Shown piece by piece: positions 16,901 through 25,047 of a stretch of 64,000 nt of DNA. Position numbers and translations under genes: made by a program. The notes under the pieces are model-generated. The model was not told where the DNA came from. It did not search any database and saw only the letters and a program-made list of their open reading frames with translations. The stretch's first letter is position 1. Every line of letters starts with the position of its first letter. Source of the stretch: DASPHG01 sp035629775 (lineage in GTDB: Bacteria; Actinomycetota; Thermoleophilia; Solirubrobacterales; Thermoleophilaceae); NCBI GenBank assembly GCA_035629775.1, contig DASPHG010000023.1:62001-126000 (forward strand). Reading direction: 5' to 3'.

Positions 16901-19900
16901 ACGACCGACGGGTCGGGGAACTACGCGTTCGCCCGCGCTCCCGGCAGCTACTCGGTCCGCGTGGCGCCGGCCGCTGGCTGGACCTGCTCGGATCCGAGCC
17001 CCTGCGTCGGCTCGGCGACGCTCACGAGCGGGTCCACAGCCACGGGACGCGACTTCGGCCTGTACACGACGGGCGCGATCGCCGGCACGGTGTACGAGGA
17101 CAGCAACTTCAACAAGTCGGTCCCGGACGCCGGCGAGCCCGGCCTCTCGGGCGAACTGCTCTACCTCGACGCCGACGACGACGGCACCCGCGACGCGGGC
17201 GAGCCGCAGGCGACCACGAACGGATCCGGCGCGTACTCGTTCACCGGCCTCGTCCCCGGCACCTACGTCGTCCACCTCGCCGCGAAGGCCGGCTGGGCCT
17301 GCCCCTTCCCGACCGGCTGCCGACGGGAGGTCACGGTGGTCTCACAGGGGACCGAGACCGGCCGCGACTTCGGTACCTATCTCGGCGCGACGGTGTCCGG
17401 CGACGTGTTCGAGGACGCCGACGCCGACGGCGCCACGCGGGAGCCGAGCGAGGACGGCGTGGAGGGCGCGCGCGTCTACCTCGACGGCGACCTCGATGGC
17501 GAGCGTGATTCCGGCGAGCCGACCACCCTGACCGATGCGGATGGCTTCTACGAGCTGACCGGCATCGAGGTGCAGAGCTGGCACGTGCGCGTGGAGCCGG
17601 CCGCGGGCTGGACCTGCGACAGCCCCGCCCCCTGCCGCCACGACGTGACGCTGAGCTCGGGCGACGTCGAGTCCGGCCAGGACTTCGGCGTGCATGGGCC
17701 CGCGACCGTCTCCGGGCACCTCTTCACCGACCGCGACAACGACCAGCAGCCGCAGGAGTTCGGCGAGAACGACCAGCCCGGCCGCACGGTCTACGTGGAC
17801 TCGAACGGCAACTCGGTCCGTGACACCGGCGAGCCTCAGACGACCACCGACGGCGACGGCAACTACTCGCTCGGCGACCTGGAGCCCGGCACCCACCGGA
17901 TCCGCCAGGTGCTGCCCGCGGGTTGGACGTGCTCCACCCCGAACCCGTGCGACTGGCTCGTGAGCGTTGCGAGCAGCGACGCAGTGACCGGCAAGGACTT
18001 CTCGTCCTTCACCGACGCCACGATCAAGGGCTTCTACTACGAGGACCTGAACGCCGACGCCCGGATCCCGGATCCCGGGCTGGCCGACCCGCCGCTCACG
18101 GGCCGCACGGTCTACATCGACTCGGATGGCGACGACACGCGCGACGCAGGCGAAACCCAGACGACGACCGACGCGTCCGGCGCCTACTCGTTCGAGGATC
18201 TCGCGCCGGGCACCTACTCGATCCGTGTGGGCGCACAGCCTGCCGGCTGGACCTGCAACTACCCGGCCGGCTGCGAGCAGACCGTGAACATCGAGGCGGG
18301 CGAGACCTCGCAGCAGAACGACTTCGCCGCGTACACGACCGGCCAGATCACCGGCACGAAGTTCAACGACAGCGATGCCGACGGGGTCAGGGACGCCGGG
18401 GAGCCCGGGCTGTCCGGCCAGGTGGTCTACGCCGACCTGGACGACGACAGCGTCAAGGACGCGGCCGAGCCGTCCGTGACGACAAACGGATCCGGCGGCT
18501 ACACGCTCACCGTGGCGCCCGGTACCTACAAGGTCCGGACTGTCACCGCGAGCGGCTGGACCTGCACGCTGCCGAGTCCCTGCTCCTACAGCGTCACGGT
18601 GGCCTCGAGCGGCAGCTACGCGAACCGCGACTTCGGCGTCGAGCAGCCGGGCGGCACGATCGAGATCGAGAAGCGCACGGATCCGGCCGGCGCCGCAGGC
18701 ACGTTCAGCTTCTCGGCGACCGACCTCCCAGGCACCGCCGACGATTCGTTCTCACTGGAGGAGGGCGGCGTGAAGACGGTCGAGGTCCCGGTCGGGACCT
18801 ACGAGGTCACGCAGAGCGAGCTGGCGGGCTTCACGCTCAGCGAGATCGACTGCACCGACGACTCGGCGGTGTCGCTGGCGGCAGGTAGCGCGACGATCGG
18901 TGTGTCCTCCGGCGAGACGGTGCGGTGCGTGTTCACCGACCAGCTCCCTCGAATCGAGGTCACTGCCGACGACAAGTCGAAGGTCTACGGCGCGGACGAT
19001 CCCGAGCTGACGTGGTCGGTCACCAACGGGACGCTGGCGCCAGGTGACGACCTGACCGGCGTGACGTGCGAGGTCGACGGCGAGCACACGGACGCCGGCG
19101 CCTACGCGATCACCTGCGCGGGCAATACGAACGAGAGCTACGTCGTCACCTACGAGCCCGGGACGCTCACCGTGAACCCGCGGCCGATCACGGTGACGGC
19201 CGCCGACAAGACCAAGGCCTACGGCAACGACGACCCCGCGCTCACGCACGACATCACTTCGGGCTCGCTCGTCGACGGCGACACGCTCACCGGCACGCTT
19301 GACCGCGACAGCGGCGAGGACGTGGGCGCCTACGACATCACGCAGGGCACCCTCGGCGCCAGCGACAACTACGACCTCACCTTCGCCGCGGGCGAGCTGA
19401 CGGTCACGAAGCGGCCGCTCACCGTCACCGCCGACGACAAGACCAAGGCGTACGGCAACGACGACCCCGCGCTCACCCACGGCATCACTTCGGGCTCGCT
19501 CGTCGACGGCGACACGCTCACCGGCGCGGTTGACCGCGACAGCGGCGAGGACGTGGGCGCCTACGCGATCACGCGCGGAACGCTCGATGCCGGCGGCAAC
19601 TACGACCTCACCTTCATCAACGGCGACCTCACGATCACCAAGCGCGCCATCACCGTCACCGCCGACGACAAGACCAAGGTCTACGGCTCAAACGACCCGG
19701 CGTTGACCCGCGCGATCATCACGGGCTCCCTCGTCGACGGCGACACGCTGACCGGCGCGATCACCCGCGCCACCGGCGAGAACGTCGGCGCCTACACCAT
19801 CACCCGCGGGACGCTGACCGCCGGCAGCAACTACGACCTGACCTTCATCCCGGGCGAGCTCACCATCACCAAGCGTCCGCTCACGGTCACCGCCGCCGAC

Positions 19901-21670
19901 AAGACCAAGGTCTACGGCTCGAACGACCCGGCCCTGACGCGCGCGATCACGGCAGGCTCCCTGGTCGACGGTGACTCGCTGACAGGCGCGGTCACCCGCG
20001 CCACCGGCGAGGACGTCGGCGCCTACGCCATCACCCGCGGGACGCTGACCGCCGGCAGCAACTACGCCCTCGCCTTCATCCCCGGCGAGCTCAGCATCAC
20101 CAAGCGCCCGCTCACCGTCACCCCTGACGACAAGACCAAGGTCGAGGGTGACCCCGACCCCGAGTTCACCTGGTCGGTCACGGACGGGTCCCTCGCGGCC
20201 GGGGACGCGCTCGAGCCGATCGTCTGCGGGGTCGACGGGAGCCACGACGCGCCGGGCACCTACGACATCACGTGCACGAGCGGCGCGAACGAGAACTACT
20301 CCGTGACTTTCGAGATCGGCAGCCTCGAGGTGACCGACGAGCCCGAGCCGGAGCCGACCCCGCCGAAGATCGGCGACCCGGTCGTCTCCCGGCCCCCCAC
20401 CGGCGAGGGCGACGACCCCCGCATCACGAGACAGCGTGACCCCGACACCGGCCGCGACGTCTACCTGCTGGACAAGACCGGCCCCTGCCTGCCGCTGCAG
20501 CTCGACGTCCCGATCGAGGCCGAGCCCGGCGACATCACCCGGGCAGTCGTGACCTTCACTCCGGTCGACGGCGGCGAGCCGCAGGAGATCGAGCTGACCG
20601 ACACCCCGCCGGAGCCCGCCGATGGCACCTGGAGCGGCACGCTCGAGTGCGCGGCGGATGGCAGGCTGACGCTCGAGGTCGACACGCCGGCCGGCACGAC
20701 CAAGCTCGACATCGGCGAGATCGTCCTGATCGATCCGTCGGGCACGGTGTACGACGAGGAGCTCTTCCAGGCCGTCAGCGGCGACGGCGCCACGCCGGAG
20801 CAGGCCCGCTGCGCCGCGGCACTCGCGGGTGCGACGGTCACCATCCAGCGGCGCGTGGACGGCAAGTTCGTGGACATCGCGCCGGGCGACCCGGGCGCGC
20901 GCCCCTCGATCAACCCGCAGCTCACCGCGCAGGACGGCACCTACCGCTGGGACGTCTCCGAGGGCCGCTACCGCGTCCTCGTCAGCAAGGACGGCTACTT
21001 CGATGCCACCAGCCGCGTGGTCAGCGTGCCCCCGCCGGTGCTCGATCTCCACGTCGCGATGGAGCGCCGGCCCGGCACCCCGGCGCCCACGGCACGCAAC
21101 TGCGGCGAGCCGCCCGAGGTCGATACGACCGGCGGGTGTGTCAACCGGCCGGCGCTCGCGTGGGTGCGCGGCAACCAGATCCGGCGCGTCGTCTTCTATC
21201 TCGACGGTCGCCGGATCAAGACGGTTCGCCGCGGCGACAGCAAGGGACGCTTCGGGGTCCGGGTGGACCGCAGCAAGCTCTCCCCCGGCAAGCACCGGGT
21301 GCGCGCGCGCGTGATCTTCAGGCGAGGTGCGCACAGGCGACCGGCGACGGTCAGGCTCACGCTCCGCCGCTGCCTCGACAACCCGCCGCCGACGACCATC
21401 CAGACGAACCGCGCGCCGGGCTGCGCCGCGAAGCCGTTCCTGGCGTTCGTGCGCGGCGATCGCGTGCGCGTCGTGGCCTACTCGCTGGACGGTCGCCGGA
21501 TGCGCTCGGTCAAGGTCGCCGACTGGAACGGCCGTTACGGCGTGACGATCGACCCGAGCGATCTCGCCCCCGGCCGCCACACCCTGAAGGCGCGCGTCGC
21601 CTTCGTCGGGAAGAGCGGTTGGAAGCCGCGCACGGTGAAGCTTTCCTTCACCCGCTGCAAGTCGCTGTAG
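13985..21670 (+). CDS. Giant secreted repeat protein with SdrD-B and MBG domains
   Basis: 2561 residues, exported by a clear signal peptide ('LLRAFLLCALMLALAAPAAHA'-like, cleavage near residue 34). Domains seen: a unique N-terminal region with disulfide-type cysteines (~36-290); twelve SdrD-B/Cna-B-like repeats (~292-1555), each opening 'SGTxFxDxNxDGxxDAGEPGL' and containing a 'GTYxIREVxxAGWTC' core with acidic Ca2+-loop residues; a single prealbumin-like domain (~1560-1650); six 77-residue MBG-type repeats (~1655-2119, 'TVTADDKTKxYGxxDPALT'); a carboxypeptidase-regulatory-like domain (~2250-2360); and two C-terminal ~85-residue domains each bounded by Cys. No LPXTG, LysM or membrane anchor was found, so the mode of surface retention is unknown. 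Probable adhesin or matrix stalk. GTG start. Confidence 0.9.
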   Translation: MRPLPLAHARSRALLRAFLLCALMLALAAPAAHAAPLPGSAYDSGDGNQENGVGLDWQGAFAGARVGESVDSNATDSCYVGGTKENAPKAWAFNTSAGGCTPGKSNVRAAWANPESTAGTTFAHFAFWRNDTTGNSFLTFELNQSAETWVNSTGTTIPCRRNGDLLLSFESAGGSALATAVYKWIGDGTGPAACPDGASGSFTGSAAISGTNFQGSMNTSGFNYLNPGAYGSSFPVNSFGEAAINLPAVLQSMGENQCFGFLQMQVHTRSSSSISSALIDTTTPIPVYIQSCSATGHAYQDDNGNGTRDAGEPGLPGFDFYLDLDDDGQKDAGEPSGTSDSDGFYRLLDVPAGTYKIREVAKAGWNCTGPSPCYYSRSFTAGGNSTGNDFGNAGPSSASGTKFHDLNANGVKDAGEPGLSGATIYADYDGDAAKDAGEPSATSDATGAWSITGVGSGTYKIREVGQAGWTCSLPAPCEYTRTFTSGSSAGGMVFGNWGNATIAGTVFEDTDGDGAAKEAGDVDLSGWQVYLDANGNDAFDFGETATTTTASGAYTLSGLSPGTRTVRVTLPSSSWYCTRPAQTAAACERELTVTSAQNATGHDFGFSRYATVSGSKFDDTSNNGIKDGSETGLAGFVFYVDYDNDDVLDADEPSATSAVTTGAWSITGVRAGSYPVREVPQGGWTCTKPATTCRYDLTVASGSTHTAKEFGNFIVRSVSGTLFRDNDADGLAREAGEPGVGGWTVYSDENNNSARDTGEASDVTNAEGFYVLTGLPNGAYRVRVVNQAGWTCAFPAGCVNTGSLGNSANANDSGKNFGVWGPASVSGTVSEDADADGAAREAGEAGLSGRTVYVDSNGNSVRDTGEPQATTDANGAYTITGINPGTYTIRQVLPGGWTCSLPSPCSYSVTTTGADLTGRDFASWTTGTVSGTLYEDRNADGDRDAGESALTGRTAYLDLNGNSTKDAGEPETTTDGSGNYAFARAPGSYSVRVAPAAGWTCSDPSPCVGSATLTSGSTATGRDFGLYTTGAIAGTVYEDSNFNKSVPDAGEPGLSGELLYLDADDDGTRDAGEPQATTNGSGAYSFTGLVPGTYVVHLAAKAGWACPFPTGCRREVTVVSQGTETGRDFGTYLGATVSGDVFEDADADGATREPSEDGVEGARVYLDGDLDGERDSGEPTTLTDADGFYELTGIEVQSWHVRVEPAAGWTCDSPAPCRHDVTLSSGDVESGQDFGVHGPATVSGHLFTDRDNDQQPQEFGENDQPGRTVYVDSNGNSVRDTGEPQTTTDGDGNYSLGDLEPGTHRIRQVLPAGWTCSTPNPCDWLVSVASSDAVTGKDFSSFTDATIKGFYYEDLNADARIPDPGLADPPLTGRTVYIDSDGDDTRDAGETQTTTDASGAYSFEDLAPGTYSIRVGAQPAGWTCNYPAGCEQTVNIEAGETSQQNDFAAYTTGQITGTKFNDSDADGVRDAGEPGLSGQVVYADLDDDSVKDAAEPSVTTNGSGGYTLTVAPGTYKVRTVTASGWTCTLPSPCSYSVTVASSGSYANRDFGVEQPGGTIEIEKRTDPAGAAGTFSFSATDLPGTADDSFSLEEGGVKTVEVPVGTYEVTQSELAGFTLSEIDCTDDSAVSLAAGSATIGVSSGETVRCVFTDQLPRIEVTADDKSKVYGADDPELTWSVTNGTLAPGDDLTGVTCEVDGEHTDAGAYAITCAGNTNESYVVTYEPGTLTVNPRPITVTAADKTKAYGNDDPALTHDITSGSLVDGDTLTGTLDRDSGEDVGAYDITQGTLGASDNYDLTFAAGELTVTKRPLTVTADDKTKAYGNDDPALTHGITSGSLVDGDTLTGAVDRDSGEDVGAYAITRGTLDAGGNYDLTFINGDLTITKRAITVTADDKTKVYGSNDPALTRAIITGSLVDGDTLTGAITRATGENVGAYTITRGTLTAGSNYDLTFIPGELTITKRPLTVTAADKTKVYGSNDPALTRAITAGSLVDGDSLTGAVTRATGEDVGAYAITRGTLTAGSNYALAFIPGELSITKRPLTVTPDDKTKVEGDPDPEFTWSVTDGSLAAGDALEPIVCGVDGSHDAPGTYDITCTSGANENYSVTFEIGSLEVTDEPEPEPTPPKIGDPVVSRPPTGEGDDPRITRQRDPDTGRDVYLLDKTGPCLPLQLDVPIEAEPGDITRAVVTFTPVDGGEPQEIELTDTPPEPADGTWSGTLECAADGRLTLEVDTPAGTTKLDIGEIVLIDPSGTVYDEELFQAVSGDGATPEQARCAAALAGATVTIQRRVDGKFVDIAPGDPGARPSINPQLTAQDGTYRWDVSEGRYRVLVSKDGYFDATSRVVSVPPPVLDLHVAMERRPGTPAPTARNCGEPPEVDTTGGCVNRPALAWVRGNQIRRVVFYLDGRRIKTVRRGDSKGRFGVRVDRSKLSPGKHRVRARVIFRRGAHRRPATVRLTLRRCLDNPPPTTIQTNRAPGCAAKPFLAFVRGDRVRVVAYSLDGRRMRSVKVADWNGRYGVTIDPSDLAPGRHTLKARVAFVGKSGWKPRTVKLSFTRCKSL
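14860..18650 (+). repeat. Twelve SdrD-B-like coding repeats (~290-330 bp each)
   Basis: Degenerate tandem repeats inside the giant gene, visible as recurrent segments coding for 'DAGEPGLSG' and 'AGWTC'. Two units (around 16520 and 17780) share the near-identical DNA block for 'GRTVYVDSNGNSVRDTGEP', pointing to recent copying between non-adjacent units. Confidence 0.85.
19181..20335 (+). repeat. 231-bp tandem repeats encoding MBG-like domains
   Basis: Five consecutive units start at 19181, 19412, 19643, 19874 and 20105, an exact 231-bp (77-codon) period in register; a diverged unit precedes them from about 18950. Neighbouring units are most alike in their first halves, so unit number may vary by slippage. 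Confidence 0.85.
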
Positions 21671-21697
21671 CCCCCCGCAGGGCAGGAATCGCGAATA

Positions 21698-21713
21698 GGC
21701 GCTAGAAAGCGCC
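21698..21713 (+). promoter_or_regulatory. Perfect hairpin abutting the LPXTG gene start
   Basis: GGCGCT-AGAA-AGCGCC ends four bases before GTG 21718, leaving no room for a normal Shine-Dalgarno site. It may end the giant transcript (no T-tract follows), or control translation; the internal TAGAAA could also be a -10 element of a leaderless promoter. Confidence 0.35.
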
Positions 21714-21717
21714 AATC

Positions 21718-22140
21718 GTGAGGAAAATCGCCGTGCTCTCACTCGCCCTCGCAGCGGGCAGCGTCCTCGCGCTCGCCACGACCGCGGCACTGGGCCAGGA
21801 CGACCCGGTCGTCACGGTCCCCGACCCGACCGACACCACCACGACGCGCGACGAAGTGGATCCCGACGAGGAGGAGTTCGGGCGCGACTTCGAGGACCGC
21901 GAGCCCGATCCGGAGCCGACCCCTCGTGAGGAAGACCCGCCCCCGGAGCAGCAGGAGTCACCGACGCGTGTCCCCGCTCCCCCCACCGCGGCGCCTCGTA
22001 CTGCCCCGCTGCCACGAACCGGCTGGGACACGCCCGCGATCGTCGCGGCGGCCTTCTGGATCCTCCTGGGCGGGGTGGTGCTACGCCGGGTGACCGCGCA
22101 GCGCGTGCTCGGCGACGAGCCCTGGGCGCCCTGGTGCTGA
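21718..22140 (+). CDS. Small LPXTG-type cell-wall-anchored protein
   Basis: A 140-residue exported protein: signal peptide (1-26), a Pro/Asp/Glu/Thr-rich low-complexity stalk (27-95), sortase motif LPRTG at 98-102, a hydrophobic segment (~107-122) and Arg-Arg. The C-terminal tail 'VTAQRVLGDEPWAPWC' is longer than the usual few basic residues and ends in Cys. It lies 47 bases after the giant repeat protein gene, so it could be a partner that links it to the wall, but that is inference. No sortase gene is present in the window. Confidence 0.75.
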   Translation: MRKIAVLSLALAAGSVLALATTAALGQDDPVVTVPDPTDTTTTRDEVDPDEEEFGRDFEDREPDPEPTPREEDPPPEQQESPTRVPAPPTAAPRTAPLPRTGWDTPAIVAAAFWILLGGVVLRRVTAQRVLGDEPWAPWC

Positions 22141-22147
22141 CGGGCCC

Positions 22148-24313
22148 TCAGCCGGTCAGCACCGCCGCGTAGCTGTAGAGCTTGTAGAGCAGGAAGCCCT
22201 GGGCATACCTCTCCGAGCAGTGACCGTTGAACAGGCCGTTCGCCTGCTCGGTCGTCAGGACGTCGCCGTAGCCCACGGCCTTCTCGCCGTCCACGACGAC
22301 GCCGCCGACGAACTCCTTGATCTTGGCGACGAGCCACGCCCGGTCCTCGACCCCGGATGCGTTCCAGTCGGCGCAGGTGATGCCGCTGAAGTCGCTGCGC
22401 CGGTCGAGCGGCCCGGTGACGCGGGCGGTCACCCGGTCCGCCAGCGGGTCGAACACGGACCCGGTCGCGGCTGAGGAAGAGCCGGCGGCCGCCGACCCCT
22501 CACCCGGCTGTGGCTCGGGCGGTGTCTTGAACCACGGACACGGACCGTCGGGGTCGAAGTTGCGCGTCTCGAAGGCGACCACGCAGCTCAGGAGCTCGCC
22601 GGTCTGTGCGGGGTTCCCGGTGCCGACGCTCTCGTCGGGCCGGTTCCCGCTCTGGCAGTCGGGCAGCGGCCCCGGCGATGTCGTGATCTCGGTGTCCGGC
22701 GCCGGCTTGTTGTTCCACCAGCAGTTCCCGACAGTGCCGGGGTACGGGTCCCACCAGAAGTCCGTCCCGTTCGGGTCGGCGGTCCCATCCGGGCGGACGC
22801 CCATGTGGTTGTCGTACTGGCTGTTGAAGTACGACGTCGTCTGGCCGTCCGGGTCGCAACCCGCCTGCTGGTTGCCGCCCGCCGCGGGCCCGCAGATCAG
22901 CTGGTCCGGCACGCTGAAGAGCATCGTGCCGCGCCGCCAGTTGTCCCAGAAGTAGTTGTCGCGCACCTCGTGGTGGTTGCCGCCGGCGATCCACAGGCCG
23001 GTGCCGACCGGGAACGGGAACGCCGGGACGACGCTCGAGTCCTCCTCGTACACGTTGAAGTTGTTCGAGTAGAAGAGGTTCTTCTCGACGAGCATGGAGT
23101 CGCCCGGGTAGCCCGGGTGCCCGGCGCCCGTCACAACGTCCGTCTGGAGCCCGAGGGCGTTGTCGTAGATCCGGTTGTGGTGGATGTAGACGGCGTTGCC
23201 GTTCGTCCCCGAGTACCCCGCCATGTTGTGGTGGAGGTCGCAGAACCGGATCTCCTGGTTGTAACGGAAGGGGGTCCCGGCGGGGCGCTGCATCCCGGAC
23301 TCCACGGCGGCGCCCGGGTAGATCCCGGAGTCGCCGTGTCCGAGCGCGTCGCAGTGCTGCTGGACGCCGTGATCCTCGACGAAGGTGAGCGTGCCGTAGA
23401 GGCCGTTGTAGTACGCCTTGAAGTGCGTGAGCAGGTAGCCGTCCGACTCGAGCACGTAGATCCCGTGCTCCTTCGCGTGACGCACCTTCACGTTCTTCAG
23501 GACGAAGCCGTCAGCGCGGTCGGCGCGGACAGCGACGTCCTTCTTGGTGCCCACTCCATTCGGCCCGCCGTCGCCCTTCGTCGGGTCGCCGGCCTCGATG
23601 ATCACGTCGTCGGCGTTGACGCCCGAGCCCTCCATCTGCAGGTTGCAGCGCACGCACGGTCCCTCGTCCGGGATTCCGTGACGGTTCTCGCGCGGCGGCG
23701 ACGGCGGCGGGTTCTTGCCGATCTTGCGGCCCAGCACGGCGACGAGGTTCTGGTCGTTCGGGCAGTGCCACTGGTACGCGTACGAGAGCGCCGTGCCGTC
23801 CTCCCCCGGCTTGTCGCCGTTGGTGCGGTACTCGTCGCAGGCGGGGTCGTGGGTCGGCTGGCTGCGCGACGTCGGCTCGAGGTAGAGGCCCGGCATGACC
23901 ACGACCCGGTCGTTGTTGCCGGACGCGGTGACCGCGGGCTGGATCTCGTCGAACTCGCACTTCTTCTTGAAGCGCCGGTTCAGCCTGAGGAGCCGCTTCG
24001 CCTTCTTGCGGCCGAGCTTTCGGTGGTCGGACGGCCGGATGTCGTAGCCGTTCTTCCGCGCTCGGCGGATCGATTTCTTCAGCAGCTTCATCGAGTTCGC
24101 CTGGCACACCACGCGCGTCTCCCCGGGCGCTTTCTTGCGTAGCGCGGAGCGCAGCGAGCGCGCCTTCGGCACCTTGCCTCCGGTCGCCGGCGAGATCGAC
24201 TTGTCGGGCGCCGGATCGGGCCAGTAGGCCGGGCGCTCGACGTGAGCGAAAGCGGTGGCGGCGACGACGAGGCAGAGGGCGGCTGTAGCTGCCGCGGAGA
24301 GGAGACGGAGCAT
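22148..24313 (-). CDS. Secreted right-handed beta-helix protein
   Basis: 721 residues with an N-terminal signal ('MLRLLSAAATAALCLVVAAT...'). The middle shows parallel beta-helix rungs: 'GFVLKNVKVRHAKEHGIYV', 'NAVYIHHNRIYDNALGLQ', 'SMLVEKNLFYSNNFNVYEE', 'NHHEVRDNYFWDNWRRG'. This is the fold of NosD/pectate-lyase-like carbohydrate-binding or -cleaving proteins. A basic, Lys/Arg-rich N-terminal region (~45-120) and a helical Cys-containing C-terminus are extra. About a dozen cysteines suggest disulfides. Polysaccharide association is inferred. Confidence 0.75.
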   Translation of the reverse strand: MLRLLSAAATAALCLVVAATAFAHVERPAYWPDPAPDKSISPATGGKVPKARSLRSALRKKAPGETRVVCQANSMKLLKKSIRRARKNGYDIRPSDHRKLGRKKAKRLLRLNRRFKKKCEFDEIQPAVTASGNNDRVVVMPGLYLEPTSRSQPTHDPACDEYRTNGDKPGEDGTALSYAYQWHCPNDQNLVAVLGRKIGKNPPPSPPRENRHGIPDEGPCVRCNLQMEGSGVNADDVIIEAGDPTKGDGGPNGVGTKKDVAVRADRADGFVLKNVKVRHAKEHGIYVLESDGYLLTHFKAYYNGLYGTLTFVEDHGVQQHCDALGHGDSGIYPGAAVESGMQRPAGTPFRYNQEIRFCDLHHNMAGYSGTNGNAVYIHHNRIYDNALGLQTDVVTGAGHPGYPGDSMLVEKNLFYSNNFNVYEEDSSVVPAFPFPVGTGLWIAGGNHHEVRDNYFWDNWRRGTMLFSVPDQLICGPAAGGNQQAGCDPDGQTTSYFNSQYDNHMGVRPDGTADPNGTDFWWDPYPGTVGNCWWNNKPAPDTEITTSPGPLPDCQSGNRPDESVGTGNPAQTGELLSCVVAFETRNFDPDGPCPWFKTPPEPQPGEGSAAAGSSSAATGSVFDPLADRVTARVTGPLDRRSDFSGITCADWNASGVEDRAWLVAKIKEFVGGVVVDGEKAVGYGDVLTTEQANGLFNGHCSERYAQGFLLYKLYSYAAVLTG

Positions 24314-24375
24314 CGCCCGAGTGTAGGAATCGTCTGGCGCGCGTGCGCCACTCGCGGGTAGCGATACTGCGCGCC

Positions 24376-25047
24376 GTGCGGGTCCTTCAGACGATTTGTC
24401 TCGCGGTCGGCGCCTGCCTCGCCGGCTGCGGGGGCGGGTCGGACGACGACACCCCGCGACTGGTCGCGACCCTCGGCGACTCGATCACGGCAGGGGCGCT
24501 CAGGTGGGCGCCCGACCCTGAGTTTCGAGCGAGCGTCATCCGCGGCCGGCCCACGCCGGCCAGCCAATGGCAGCACTGGGCAGAACAGGAGCTGAGCGGC
24601 GAGTACCGCTTCCGCAACTGCGGCGTGTGGGGCGACCGCACGGAGCAACTCGAGACGCGGCTCGAGCAGTGCGCGACCGACGCCGACGTCCTCGTGATCC
24701 AGGGCGGGACGAACGACATCACCCAGGACCGCCCCCCGGCCGAGGCGGCGACGAACATCCGCGAGATGATCCGGCGCGCGCAGGACTCAGGACTGGACGT
24801 ACTCGTCACGACGCTCCCGCCGATCAACGCGCGCTTTCCCGAGTGGAGAGCCGAGGTCGACCGGCTGAACGAGCTGATCGGCGACCTCGCCTCCGAGGCG
24901 GACGTCCCCGTCATCGATTTCTTCGGCGTCCTGGAGGATCCTGACCGCGCAGACCGCATCCGACCGGAGTGGACCAGCGACGGCCTCCATCCGACGATCG
25001 AGGGCTATGCGCAGATCGGCCGAGCGGCGGCCGACGAGCTGCGGTGA
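24376..25047 (+). CDS. SGNH/GDSL hydrolase lipoprotein
   Basis: A 223-residue exported esterase-type protein. From GTG 24376 it has a lipoprotein signal with lipobox LAGC (Cys18). Catalytic blocks are present: GDSIT (Ser36), GGTND near 111-115 and 'SDGLHP' (Asp/His) near 200. Likely removes acyl or acetyl groups from a carbohydrate or lipid outside the cell. GTG 24343 is an alternative start. It overlaps the downstream glycosidase gene by four bases, suggesting a deacylase/glycosidase pair acting on the same polymer. Confidence 0.85.
   Translation: MRVLQTICLAVGACLAGCGGGSDDDTPRLVATLGDSITAGALRWAPDPEFRASVIRGRPTPASQWQHWAEQELSGEYRFRNCGVWGDRTEQLETRLEQCATDADVLVIQGGTNDITQDRPPAEAATNIREMIRRAQDSGLDVLVTTLPPINARFPEWRAEVDRLNELIGDLASEADVPVIDFFGVLEDPDRADRIRPEWTSDGLHPTIEGYAQIGRAAADELR

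Noticed and set aside
13985..21670. Sortase anchoring of the giant repeat protein
   Set aside because: No LPXTG-like motif with a following hydrophobic segment and basic tail exists at its C-terminus; the LPRTG belongs to the separate downstream gene.
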